Source: Chryseobacterium defluvii (lineage in GTDB: Bacteria; Bacteroidota; Bacteroidia; Flavobacteriales; Weeksellaceae). From it: a DNA stretch of 64,000 nucleotides. The stretch covers positions 62,001-126,000 of the forward strand of contig NZ_RBXB01000002.1 in the NCBI RefSeq assembly GCF_003634775.1, written 5' to 3'. Below the pieces are notes generated by a model. That model searched no databases. It saw only the letters and a list, made by a program, of their open reading frames with translations, and had not been told where the DNA came from. This document shows, piece after piece, positions 1 to 7,254 of this stretch. Numbering within the stretch: position 1 is the stretch's first letter; every line of letters begins with the position of its first letter. The translations under genes and the position numbers were made by a program.

Positions 1-646
1 CGTTACCGTTCTTTTCTTCAAGAACTGTCCACCCGAAGGCTTCAAGCTTAGCATGAAGATTACCTAGGCTTAATACATCATCCGTATCTCCATCAATCTG
101 ACGACCATTGTAATCAATCGTTGAAATAATGTTATCTACTTTTTTCGCTGCTGCAAACATCAACGCTTCCCAGATCTGACCTTCCTGAAGCTCACCGTCT
201 CCGTGTAAAGAGTACACAAGAGAAGCATCACCATCCAGTTTTTTACCTAAAGCGGTACCAATAGCTACAGATAATCCCTGTCCAAGAGATCCTGAAGCGA
301 TACGGATACCCGGTAAACCCTCATGAGTCGTAGGGTGACCTTGTAATCTTGAATCTAATTTTCTGAAAGTTCTCAGCTCATCTACCGGGAAGAAACCGAA
401 TCTTGCCAAAGTAGAGTAGTACACCGGTGAAATATGCCCGTTGGAAAGATAAAAATGATCTTCATTTTTGCCTTCCATTGTGAAAGGAAGCTTATAGTTC
501 ATTACCTTTCCGTAAAGTGCTGTGAAGTATTCTGTACAACCTAAACTTCCGCCCGGGTGTCCTGAATTAACAGCATGAACCATTCTTAAAATGTCTCTTC
601 TGATTTGCGTAGTAAGAGATTTTAACTCTTCGATACTTTTACTCAT
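1..646 (-). CDS. Transketolase, N-terminal (thiamine-binding) subunit, partial
   Basis: The minus strand from an ATG at 646 reads MSKSIEELKSLTTQIRRDIL and continues into a transketolase N-terminal half: GHPGGSLG near the start (cofactor and substrate site), a GSLGQGLS segment, and HGDGELQEGQIWEA, the GDG thiamine diphosphate/metal motif. It runs off the left edge, so its length is unknown; in Flavobacteriia the N- and C-terminal halves are usually separate genes, which would put the partner just outside the window. The enzyme moves two-carbon units in the non-oxidative pentose phosphate pathway in the cytoplasm. Family certain; the split-gene state is inferred. Confidence 0.93.
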   Translation of the reverse strand, partial: MSKSIEELKSLTTQIRRDILRMVHAVNSGHPGGSLGCTEYFTALYGKVMNYKLPFTMEGKNEDHFYLSNGHISPVYYSTLARFGFFPVDELRTFRKLDSRLQGHPTTHEGLPGIRIASGSLGQGLSVAIGTALGKKLDGDASLVYSLHGDGELQEGQIWEALMFAAAKKVDNIISTIDYNGRQIDGDTDDVLSLGNLHAKLEAFGWTVLEEKNGN

Positions 647-694
647 TATATCTGATTTATTTGCACGCGAATTTACAACTTTTTAATGGCTTAC

Positions 695-725
695 AAAAAT
701 GCAAAATCCGAGCGGAAAACTCGGA
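695..725 (-). terminator. Rho-independent terminator after the 756-1274 gene
   Basis: TCCGAG (707-712) pairs with CTCGGA (720-725) around a seven-base loop. On the minus strand the stem is followed by a T-rich run. It separates the secreted unknown upstream from the transketolase gene. Confidence 0.7.
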
Positions 726-755
726 CTCTGAATTATTTAAATAATAGGTTTTCTT

Positions 756-1274
756 TTAACAGCCTTCGTTCATGTATACAGACATTTCCGTAACAATATT
801 ATTAAGAAATCTGAAAGAAAGCATCGTTCCCGCATCATCATCGTTAAGGATAAAGTAGCTTTCGTTTTTTAATTTCTCACCCTTATCATTCCACGCGGGA
901 TACGCAGAAAAACTGGAATAATTTTTATAGGCATTGATAACTTCGTCTTTGGTGCTTCCTACCCCGATACCACTTTTGGTCTTGAATTTTTTACTTTTTG
1001 TAGAAATTCCGTACACACTTTGCCTGTTAGGATTCTTTTCATCAATATATCTTTCGTAAATATCGATGAGAATGATCTCCCCGCTATATTTTACAGTGTT
1101 TTTGGATTCTCCGTCAGATAGTTTCAGTTTGGTTCCTGAAAGTTTTTCCGCTTCGGTTTTATCCATAAACATTTTAAATGGTCCGATTCTTAACGTGGAA
1201 ACTTCAAGGTTTTCCTGAGCCGTCATCAAGCTGAATGTGAATACACATAATAGTAGCTGGATAATTTTTTTCAT
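756..1274 (-). CDS. Secreted protein of unknown function
   Basis: This 172-residue protein starts with a clear Sec signal peptide (MKKIIQLLLCVFTFSLMTAQ, cleavage expected after AQ). The mature part is about 150 residues, mostly polar, and ends in EGC. A segment near residues 100-115 (GIGVGSTKDEVINAYKNY) resembles a motif common in small secreted Bacteroidetes proteins where a GxGxSkdEVik helix follows a strand, but I cannot name a family. It lies 38 bases downstream of the sodium symporter gene on the same strand and is followed by its own terminator, so the two may share a transcript. Probably periplasmic. Confidence 0.8.
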   Translation of the reverse strand: MKKIIQLLLCVFTFSLMTAQENLEVSTLRIGPFKMFMDKTEAEKLSGTKLKLSDGESKNTVKYSGEIILIDIYERYIDEKNPNRQSVYGISTKSKKFKTKSGIGVGSTKDEVINAYKNYSSFSAYPAWNDKGEKLKNESYFILNDDDAGTMLSFRFLNNIVTEMSVYMNEGC

Positions 1275-1312
1275 AGTTGTTATATTTTGATTGTTAAGTG
1301 TTGCATTAATGT

Positions 1313-2812
1313 TTATTTTTTCCTGATCAGGAACAGTCCGATGAATGTCAGTAATCCGTTGATGATCAGTAATTCCAATCCGATTTTAAAGTCCCCGAAG
1401 ATATTGCTTTGGTATTTATCAATGAAATAAGAGATCACAGGTGCCGCGATACAAACGTAAGGAACAAGACGGTCCTTCACTTTATATTTGGTGAAAATTC
1501 CGAAGGCAAAAAGTCCTAAAAGCGGGCCATAAGTAAAGCCTGCAAGCTTCAGGATTAATCCGATCATGGAATTATCATTGATCACTTTAAATATGATCAC
1601 CATAACCAGGAACGAAAGCGCTACAAGTAAGTGAACCGTTTTTCTGAATTTCTCTTTCTTTCCGTCATCCCAGTCTTTTCTTTCCTTCATTCCGAAGATA
1701 TCAATACATAAAGAAGAGGTCAGAGCGGTCATTGCGCCATCCGCACTTGGAAATAGTGCCGAAATTAATGCAATAATGAAAATAATTGAAATAAAACCGG
1801 GCATATGATTTAAAGCCACTTCCGGAAATATCTTATCCCCGAAAATATCTTTCCCGTTCAGCAAAAATTCTTTTTTAGCAACACCGTCTTTCATTACTTC
1901 TGTAAGCTGGGCTCCTTCACTTTCTCCGAAAAGATAAAGAAGACCTCCCATGTAAAGGAACAGGGAAATCACACCCAATAAAATGAAACCAAGTGTTACC
2001 ATATTCTTTTGAGAGTCTTTCAATCTGGTTACAGAAAGGCTTTTTTGCATCATCTCCTGGTCAATTCCGGTCATGGTAATTGTGATAAATGCACCTGCAA
2101 GAATTTGCTTGATGAAAAATCCCGGTGAATTGAAATTGGTTTCAAATATTTTGGTATATCCTTTTTCATGCATGGCGGTTAAGCTTTGTCCTACATTTAA
2201 ATCTAAGTGATTCAGCATGTAAAATGTACAGATAATTAATCCCAGAAGCATACATGAAGTCTGTAAAGTATCTGTCCATACAATTGTTTTTACACCTCCT
2301 TCATACGTATAAAGAATGATCATTAGAAGAATGATGAGTGTGGTTACAATGAACGGAACCTCCAAACTGTCTAATATAGAAACCTGGAGAATATTGACAA
2401 CCAGATATAATCTCGCCGTAGCTCCCACCAATCTCGAAACAATGAAGATCCATGCCCCGGATTTATAGGAAAGCTGTCCCATTCTCTGTTGAAGATATCC
2501 ATAAATGGAAGTCAGTTTTAAACGGTAATATAAGGGAAGCAGAACATAGGCAACCACAATATAACCTATAAGGTAGCCTAATGTAATTTGTAAATAAGCA
2601 AAATTATCCTTTCCTACTGCCCCAGGAACGCTTACGAAAGTAACCCCGGAAAGGGAAGTCCCAATCATTCCGAAGGCAACAAGCATCCAATTACTTTTAC
2701 GGTTTCCGATAAAGAAACTTTCATTATCGCTTCCTTTTCCGGTTTTATAGGCTACCCATAAAAGGAGCGCAAAATACACGATAATGATAGACAGTAATAT
2801 AATTGGAGACAT
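1313..2812 (-). CDS. Sodium:solute symporter (SSS family)
   Basis: A 499-residue membrane protein with about 13 hydrophobic segments, the usual size of SSS transporters. The first helix is followed by FFIGNRKSNWMLVAFGMIGTSLSGVTFVSVPG, typical of the region around helix 2 that carries part of the sodium and substrate site in SSS proteins. Later segments include EGGVKTIVWTDTLQ and SADGAMTALTSSLCIDIF, also family hallmarks. It would drive uptake of a sugar, amino acid or organic anion with Na+ across the inner membrane; the substrate cannot be read from sequence. A TATATTTG element lies upstream at 2834-2841. Confidence 0.92.
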   Translation of the reverse strand: MSPIILLSIIIVYFALLLWVAYKTGKGSDNESFFIGNRKSNWMLVAFGMIGTSLSGVTFVSVPGAVGKDNFAYLQITLGYLIGYIVVAYVLLPLYYRLKLTSIYGYLQQRMGQLSYKSGAWIFIVSRLVGATARLYLVVNILQVSILDSLEVPFIVTTLIILLMIILYTYEGGVKTIVWTDTLQTSCMLLGLIICTFYMLNHLDLNVGQSLTAMHEKGYTKIFETNFNSPGFFIKQILAGAFITITMTGIDQEMMQKSLSVTRLKDSQKNMVTLGFILLGVISLFLYMGGLLYLFGESEGAQLTEVMKDGVAKKEFLLNGKDIFGDKIFPEVALNHMPGFISIIFIIALISALFPSADGAMTALTSSLCIDIFGMKERKDWDDGKKEKFRKTVHLLVALSFLVMVIIFKVINDNSMIGLILKLAGFTYGPLLGLFAFGIFTKYKVKDRLVPYVCIAAPVISYFIDKYQSNIFGDFKIGLELLIINGLLTFIGLFLIRKK

Positions 2813-2833
2813 ATTTTTTCAATTAAAATTTTA

Positions 2834-2841
2834 CAAATATA
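2834..2841 (-). promoter_or_regulatory. -7 promoter element for the sodium symporter
   Basis: TATATTTG on the minus strand fits the Bacteroidetes -7 consensus TAnnTTTG and lies 22 bases before the ATG at 2812. No clear TTG at the -33 spacing was found. Confidence 0.5.
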
Positions 2842-2861
2842 GTTTTTTTCTCTTCTGATGA

Positions 2862-2899
2862 AAAAGAAAAAACCTTTCAGAAATATCCACTGAAAGGTT
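2862..2899 (-). terminator. Terminator of the eight-gene stress operon
   Basis: AACCTTTCAG (2871-2880) pairs with CTGAAAGGTT (2890-2899); on the minus strand the stem is followed by a T-rich tract toward 2862. It closes the operon that runs from 7170 to 2927. Confidence 0.85.
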
Positions 2900-2926
2900 A
2901 TTTATGTATTGAATGCTTCAACTTCG

Positions 2927-3211
2927 TTAGGCTAAAACATCCTGCAGCTCCTTATTCTTTTGGAAAGTAGCTTTTGCAAAAGGGCAGAGTGCTATGATTT
3001 TTTTGCCCTGCTTCCTTGCAAAATCTACAGCAGCCAACACCATTTCCTTACCTACGCCTTTACCATTATAGGCTTCTTCCACTTCTGTATGATCTATAAT
3101 AAATCTTTCTTCTCCCGCCCAAGTGTAGGTCATGAGTCCCGCGTGGTTTCCGTCTATGAAAGCCTCAAAACTTCCGTGTTTTTCTCCGTTGTTTTGTTTT
3201 ACTTCTGTCAT
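2927..3211 (-). CDS. Small GNAT-type acetyltransferase, YjdJ-like
   Basis: A 94-residue protein of the short single-domain GNAT group. It shows the acetyl-CoA pyrophosphate loop as NGKGVGKEMVLAAVDFARKQG (about residues 48-68) and ends with CPFAKATFQKN, the pattern of E. coli YjdJ-type proteins. The next upstream genes encode OsmC and a YjdI-like Fe-S protein; yjdI and yjdJ are also neighbours in E. coli, which supports the assignment. Only one base separates it from the OsmC stop. Substrate unknown. A paralogue lies at 5933-6244 in the same operon. Confidence 0.85.
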   Translation of the reverse strand: MTEVKQNNGEKHGSFEAFIDGNHAGLMTYTWAGEERFIIDHTEVEEAYNGKGVGKEMVLAAVDFARKQGKKIIALCPFAKATFQKNKELQDVLA

Positions 3212-3212
3212 A

Positions 3213-3611
3213 TTATGAAAATTTGGTTAATATTTCTATATCGTTGGTTAGTATTTTATGAACAGGACAGGCGTCTGCGATAGTATGAAGTCTTTTCAGT
3301 TGCTCTTCATCCAGATTCGTGCCTTCAAAGCTGATATCTCTTTTAAAGACAGCTAATTTGGTAATCGGAAAATTTTCCAGGTCTACTTCCACGTTGATTT
3401 TTTCCACATCCCATTCTTTTCTGTCGATATACATCCTTAGAGTAGCAGCAGTACAGCTTGCTAGAGAAGTAGCTAAAATCTCAAAAGGATTGAAGCCTTT
3501 ATTTTGTCCGCCTTTATCTACAGGCTCATCGGTAACAAGCTGATTTTCGCCTGCAATAACTTCAGTGTAATATTTTGTTTTTCCTAAACTTGCTTTTACG
3601 GTTACTCCCAT
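3213..3611 (-). CDS. OsmC-family peroxide-detoxifying protein
   Basis: About 132 residues from MGVTVKASLG. The ATG at 3609-3611 shares one base with the stop of the upstream YjdI-like gene (TAATG), so I take it as the start rather than an in-frame start 33 codons further upstream inside that gene. Family features are the cysteine pair: SLASCTAATLRMYIDRK (first Cys) and DACPVHKIL (second Cys), which in OsmC/Ohr proteins act as peroxidatic and resolving thiols against organic hydroperoxides. Cytoplasmic. Its place between Fe-S, acetyltransferase and pirin genes points to an oxidative stress operon. Confidence 0.9.
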   Translation of the reverse strand: MGVTVKASLGKTKYYTEVIAGENQLVTDEPVDKGGQNKGFNPFEILATSLASCTAATLRMYIDRKEWDVEKINVEVDLENFPITKLAVFKRDISFEGTNLDEEQLKRLHTIADACPVHKILTNDIEILTKFS

Positions 3612-3829
3612 TATTTTTCTGTATTGAATTGATAACTTAATGCCCCGGAAGGACACTGGTCTATTTGGTTTTTGAGTTCCGAAGCCGTTGCATTTTCCGC
3701 TTTTATCCACGGTCTGGCTTTGGGATTATATACTTTTGGAAGTAATTTTACACATACTCCCGAATGGATACATTTTTGTGGTTGCCAGATAACAGTGATG
3801 TCACCGTTAAGATATTCATGTGTTTCCAT
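3611..3829 (-). CDS. YjdI-like 4Fe-4S mono-cluster protein
   Basis: A 72-residue protein that matches the YjdI-type divergent ferredoxin domain: CIHSGVCVKLLPKVYN gives the first cysteines (residues about 20 and 26), then the characteristic RPWI segment, and IDQCPSGAL supplies the last CP motif. Such proteins are thought to bind one Fe-S cluster; their electron partners are not established. It is coupled to OsmC downstream (TAATG) and lies one base from the TMEM175 gene upstream, so it is certainly co-transcribed. Confidence 0.88.
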   Translation of the reverse strand: METHEYLNGDITVIWQPQKCIHSGVCVKLLPKVYNPKARPWIKAENATASELKNQIDQCPSGALSYQFNTEK

Positions 3830-3830
3830 G

Positions 3831-4409
3831 CTATTTATCTTTTAATGATTTTTCAATTCTCCGATCCGGAATCAGCCAGATGAGAGCAACGATATAATAA
3901 AAGCCTACGGCAATATAAGGATAGAAAAATGAAGTAGCGATTCCTAAAATATAAAGCACAATAGAAATATATTCTTTAAATCTTGATTCAATGGCTTCTT
4001 TGAGTTTAGAATTTTCTCCTTCACTTTTAATAATTACATTTTCCAGGATGGTATAGGCTATTGCGCACATAATTAATCCGATTCCATACGTTGCCACCGG
4101 ATTTTCAGAAAAATTGGTTGTTCCGATCCATTCCGTAGCGATAGGCATTAATGAAAGCCAGAATAATAAATGCAGATTGGCCCAAAGTACGTTTCCGTTT
4201 ACTTTTTTTACCGCCTGGAACATGTGATGATGATTATTCCAGTAAATCCCTGCATAAATGAAACTGAAAATATAAGCCAGAAACCGGGGAAGCATAGGTT
4301 TCAGACTGGCCCAGCTGTTTCCTTCCGGAACTTTAAGTTCAAGGACCATAATCGTAATGATAATGGCCAGAACCCCATCACTGAATGCTTCCAGTCTCCC
4401 TTTATTCAT
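3831..4409 (-). CDS. TMEM175-family (DUF1211) potassium channel protein
   Basis: A 192-residue inner-membrane protein with five to six hydrophobic segments. The first carries the family signature RLEAFSDGVLAIIITIMVLEL (R, FSD motif at residues 9-11), which in bacterial TMEM175 lines the potassium pore. Four six-helix subunits form the channel in characterised members. The ATG overlaps the stop of the FMN reductase gene by one base. Its presence in an electrophile/oxidant operon is reminiscent of other bacteria that pair K+ flux with thiol stress, but that link is inference. Confidence 0.88.
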   Translation of the reverse strand: MNKGRLEAFSDGVLAIIITIMVLELKVPEGNSWASLKPMLPRFLAYIFSFIYAGIYWNNHHHMFQAVKKVNGNVLWANLHLLFWLSLMPIATEWIGTTNFSENPVATYGIGLIMCAIAYTILENVIIKSEGENSKLKEAIESRFKEYISIVLYILGIATSFFYPYIAVGFYYIVALIWLIPDRRIEKSLKDK

Positions 4410-4942
4410 CAGTTTTTAATTTCGTTTTTAAAGTTTTCAATTTTATTGTTGAGCTCCTGTAGAATATCAGGATTAATGACTCCACTCTCAAGATCAAAAT
4501 TTTCATAAAATTTAGGAAGTGAGAATGTGTCTTTGATTTCGGCTCCGAACTGTGGAAAAAACGTTTTGGCTGTATTCATCACATTTCCACCACCGTAACC
4601 TCCGGGTGAAGTACTCATTAGAAGCATAGGTTTGTTTTGAAATACTTTTACATTGATCCTCGAAGCCCAGTCAAAAATATTCTTAAAAGCTGCACTGTAC
4701 GATCTGTTGTGCTCTGCAAGAGAACAAATGATCACATCACATTCTTCAATAACTTTTAAAAAATGGTGCGCTTCATCAGGAAATCCTTTCTTTTCAAGAT
4801 CAACGGAGAAAACAGGCATGGAATAATCATTAAGATCGATGAAATTAATGTCCTCATCCCGGAAATTTTTCAGGACAAATTTTACCAGCTCCCTGTTGAT
4901 AGAAGTGGAAGAGGTACTTCCTGCAAATGCTAATATTCTCAT
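4409..4942 (-). CDS. NADPH-dependent FMN reductase-like oxidoreductase
   Basis: A 177-residue flavodoxin-fold protein. The N-terminal phosphate-binding loop reads MRILAFAGSTSSTSINRELV (residues 1-20), followed by NFIDLNDYSMPVFS and the second flavin-contact region AEHNRSYSAAFKNIFDWASR. The late segment LMSTSPGGYGGGNVMNTAK completes the FMN reductase family pattern. Such enzymes reduce quinones, azo compounds, chromate or free flavin with NAD(P)H in the cytoplasm; the physiological substrate here is open. It lies 24 bases after the pirin gene and is translationally coupled to TMEM175. Confidence 0.88.
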   Translation of the reverse strand: MRILAFAGSTSSTSINRELVKFVLKNFRDEDINFIDLNDYSMPVFSVDLEKKGFPDEAHHFLKVIEECDVIICSLAEHNRSYSAAFKNIFDWASRINVKVFQNKPMLLMSTSPGGYGGGNVMNTAKTFFPQFGAEIKDTFSLPKFYENFDLESGVINPDILQELNNKIENFKNEIKN

Positions 4943-4966
4943 AGTTTATTTTTAATCGTTGCCAAA

Positions 4967-5866
4967 TTACTTTCTGTTCAGAATGGCTTTTGGAAGCGGT
5001 ACATATTCGTGTTCATCCCCCGGAACCAAAGGAAAGGCATCATGGTTCTGGTCATTCCAGTTTACTTTTGCCTGTTCAAGCAATTCTTTGTCTGAATTTA
5101 CGAAATTCCAGAATATAAATCGTTCCTCCGGAAAAGGTTCACCTCCGAAAAGATATACTGTTCCGTTTTCACTCATCTCGAATTCACACAGCTTGGTATC
5201 TTTTGCAATCAGTAATTGTTTGGAGCCATAAGAATTTCCTTCAATATTAACGGTTCCGTCCAGGACATACATCGCTGCTTCACCGTATAAATCTTGTCCT
5301 ATGCTAATTTTCTGGGCAGCTTTCGTCTTGATTTCAATAAAGAATAACGGACTGTGGACAGGGACAGCTGATTTTCTTCCGAAGGCTTCTCCGGCAATTA
5401 ATTTATATTGAATACCGTTTTCTTCCCAAACAGGAATGTCTTCTGCTTCAATATGATGAAAAGATGGTTCAGTTTGTTCTAAGTGCTTAGGAAGTCCGAC
5501 CCAAATCTGAAATCCATGAAGTTTTTTATCTGTTGTTCTTAAATATTCAGGAGTCCTCTCAGAATGGACAACCCCTTTTCCTGCGGTCATCCAGTTGACG
5601 GCCCCCGGTTTTATTTCGATCGCACTTCCGATGCTGTCTCTGTGAAAGATAGATCCTTCAAGCAGGTAAGTTAGCGTGGAAAGCCCGATATGCGGATGGG
5701 GCGGAACATCAAGATTTTGATAATCCATCAGTTCAGACGGTCCCATATGATCAATAAAAACAAATGGTCCGACTGCTCTTTTTTCACGGAAAGGCAAAAG
5801 TCTTCCCACTAAAAAATTTCCGATATCTGCTGCTTTTTCTTCTATGATAAGTCCGATGTTTGACAT
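4967..5866 (-). CDS. Pirin-family bicupin protein (first copy)
   Basis: A 299-residue bicupin. The N-terminal metal site is intact: PPHPHIGLSTLTYLLEG supplies two His, and GKGVVHSERTPE supplies the third His and the Glu. Bacterial pirins of this type can act as quercetin 2,3-dioxygenases or redox-responsive regulators; which applies cannot be decided from sequence. C-terminal half is a second cupin ending in a PLPKAILNRK tail. It shares the operon with a second pirin at 6295-7170; the two differ strongly in sequence and are not a recent duplication. Confidence 0.9.
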   Translation of the reverse strand: MSNIGLIIEEKAADIGNFLVGRLLPFREKRAVGPFVFIDHMGPSELMDYQNLDVPPHPHIGLSTLTYLLEGSIFHRDSIGSAIEIKPGAVNWMTAGKGVVHSERTPEYLRTTDKKLHGFQIWVGLPKHLEQTEPSFHHIEAEDIPVWEENGIQYKLIAGEAFGRKSAVPVHSPLFFIEIKTKAAQKISIGQDLYGEAAMYVLDGTVNIEGNSYGSKQLLIAKDTKLCEFEMSENGTVYLFGGEPFPEERFIFWNFVNSDKELLEQAKVNWNDQNHDAFPLVPGDEHEYVPLPKAILNRK

Positions 5867-5932
5867 GATGAAAATGGGTTTGTTAAGCTAATTTAGTTAA
5901 TAAATTTAATGTTTATGCTACTTTACGTAAAA

Positions 5933-6244
5933 TTAAAGTTGGCTGTAGCCCTCAAATCTTTCATCTACAATACGTTTCCATTCCGGATGTTTCTTGATGT
6001 AGGCAAAGACATACGGGCAAAAAGGGAGTAATTTCTTTTGATTGTCTTCGATATAATGAAGTGTCTTTTCAACAACAGCTGCGGCAGCTCCCGTTCCGGC
6101 CAGCTCAGGTTCCGCTTCCGTATGAACTAAAGCAATCTGATGCCCCATTTCACGATAATCTATAAATGCAAAATGTCCGTTAACTTCTATTTCAAATCTT
6201 TTTCCGGTTTTTACCAGTGGGATATTTTCAAATTCAGGTTTCAT
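5933..6244 (-). CDS. Small GNAT-type acetyltransferase, YjdJ-like (second copy)
   Basis: A 103-residue single-domain GNAT. It has HFAFIDYREMGHQIALVHTEAEPELAGTGAAAAVVEK, with the loop LAGTGAAAAVV in the acetyl-CoA position, and ends in LLPFCPYVFAYIKKHPEW, the C-terminal CPY/KKHPE pattern of this group. It sits between the two pirin genes (66 and 50 bases away). It is a divergent paralogue of the protein at 2927-3211; the operon therefore carries two pirins and two YjdJ-like proteins. Substrate unknown. Confidence 0.87.
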   Translation of the reverse strand: MKPEFENIPLVKTGKRFEIEVNGHFAFIDYREMGHQIALVHTEAEPELAGTGAAAAVVEKTLHYIEDNQKKLLPFCPYVFAYIKKHPEWKRIVDERFEGYSQL

Positions 6245-6294
6245 AATATTTTTATTAAAAATGTGAGTTTTAAAAAATTGAATAAATCATTAAG

Positions 6295-7170
6295 TTAATC
6301 TTCCAGGTAACCGAATTTTCCGGTGTTGAAGTCTTCAAAAGCCTGTAAGATTTCTTCCCTTGTATTCATAACGAAAGGTCCGTGAGGATAAATAGGTTCT
6401 TTTATAGGCTCTCCGCTGATGATGAGTACTATGGAGTCTTCCTGGGCTTCAAGGGTAAAAGTTTCGCCGTCGTTTTTAAAGACAACAAAATGATCGGAAG
6501 GAACTTTCTCTTTTCCATTGATGGCAATATTTCCTTCAACAACCAGCGCAGCCGTATTGAAATGAGCAGGGAAGCTGAACTCAGCTTTTCCTCCGGCCTT
6601 CAATTTGGCATTCATCATATTGATAGGGCTGAAAGTGGTTGCAGGACCCTTCTTTCCAAGGTATTCACCGGCTATAAGTTCAACAAAACCGTTTTCAGCC
6701 AATTCAACTCTCGCCATTTCTGAATTTTTGATTGCCTGATATTTAGGTTTGCTCATTTTGTCTTTAGCAGGAAGATTAATCCAAAGCTGAACCATCTGGA
6801 AAATTCCTCCGGTTTTAGACCACTCCGTTTCGTGGTATTCTTTGTGAAGAACTCCTTTCGCAGCAGTCATCCATTGTACATCACCTTCACCGATTATTCC
6901 GCCGCCGCCTGCACTGTCATGATGTTCAACCTTACCCTGATAAGCAATGGTCACTGTTTCAAAACCTCTGTGCGGATGCACTCCGACGCCTCTTGGATTC
7001 TCAGAACCGTTGAAATGGAATTTAGAATTATAATCAAGCATGATAAAAGGATCCATTCTTTTCATATCAAGTCCATGAATGCTTGGAATAAAATTATGAA
7101 CCCTGAAACCGTCACCCACAAAATGTGCGGGCTTGGGAGATACTATGATTTCTATGTCTTTAATTGCCAT
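6295..7170 (-). CDS. Pirin-family bicupin protein (second copy)
   Basis: A 291-residue pirin, first gene of the eight-gene operon. Metal ligands are present as VGVHPHRGFETVTIAYQG (His-x-His) and KGVLHKEYHE (His and Glu). The C-terminal cupin contains PIYPHGPFVMNTREEIL, a conserved tail in this family. Like other pirins it may be a quercetinase or a redox-sensing cofactor; function not resolved. A TAACTTTG promoter element lies about 20 bases upstream of the ATG, so transcription of the operon probably starts just ahead of this gene. Confidence 0.92.
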   Translation of the reverse strand: MAIKDIEIIVSPKPAHFVGDGFRVHNFIPSIHGLDMKRMDPFIMLDYNSKFHFNGSENPRGVGVHPHRGFETVTIAYQGKVEHHDSAGGGGIIGEGDVQWMTAAKGVLHKEYHETEWSKTGGIFQMVQLWINLPAKDKMSKPKYQAIKNSEMARVELAENGFVELIAGEYLGKKGPATTFSPINMMNAKLKAGGKAEFSFPAHFNTAALVVEGNIAINGKEKVPSDHFVVFKNDGETFTLEAQEDSIVLIISGEPIKEPIYPHGPFVMNTREEILQAFEDFNTGKFGYLED

Positions 7171-7190
7171 AATAATTGTGGTTTATTAAG

Positions 7191-7198
7191 CAAAGTTA
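7191..7198 (-). promoter_or_regulatory. -7 promoter element of the pirin/OsmC stress operon
   Basis: TAACTTTG followed by C on the minus strand matches TAnnTTTG, 20 bases before the first ATG of the operon at 7170. The -33 TTG is not evident. Confidence 0.6.
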
Positions 7199-7254
7199 TC
7201 ATAGTTAAAAATCAGTGGCATTGATCTTTGGTAAGTTCATATCATTTTTCCGGT

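Noticed and set aside
2960..3283. A 107-codon plus-strand frame across the GNAT and OsmC genes
   Set aside because: It runs antisense to two well supported genes with normal motifs, starts inside the GNAT gene and shows no recognisable domain.
3213..3710. Longer OsmC frame starting 33 codons upstream
   Set aside because: The extra part lies inside the YjdI-like gene and is unlike any OsmC N-terminus. The ATG at 3609-3611 gives the normal length and a TAATG coupling.
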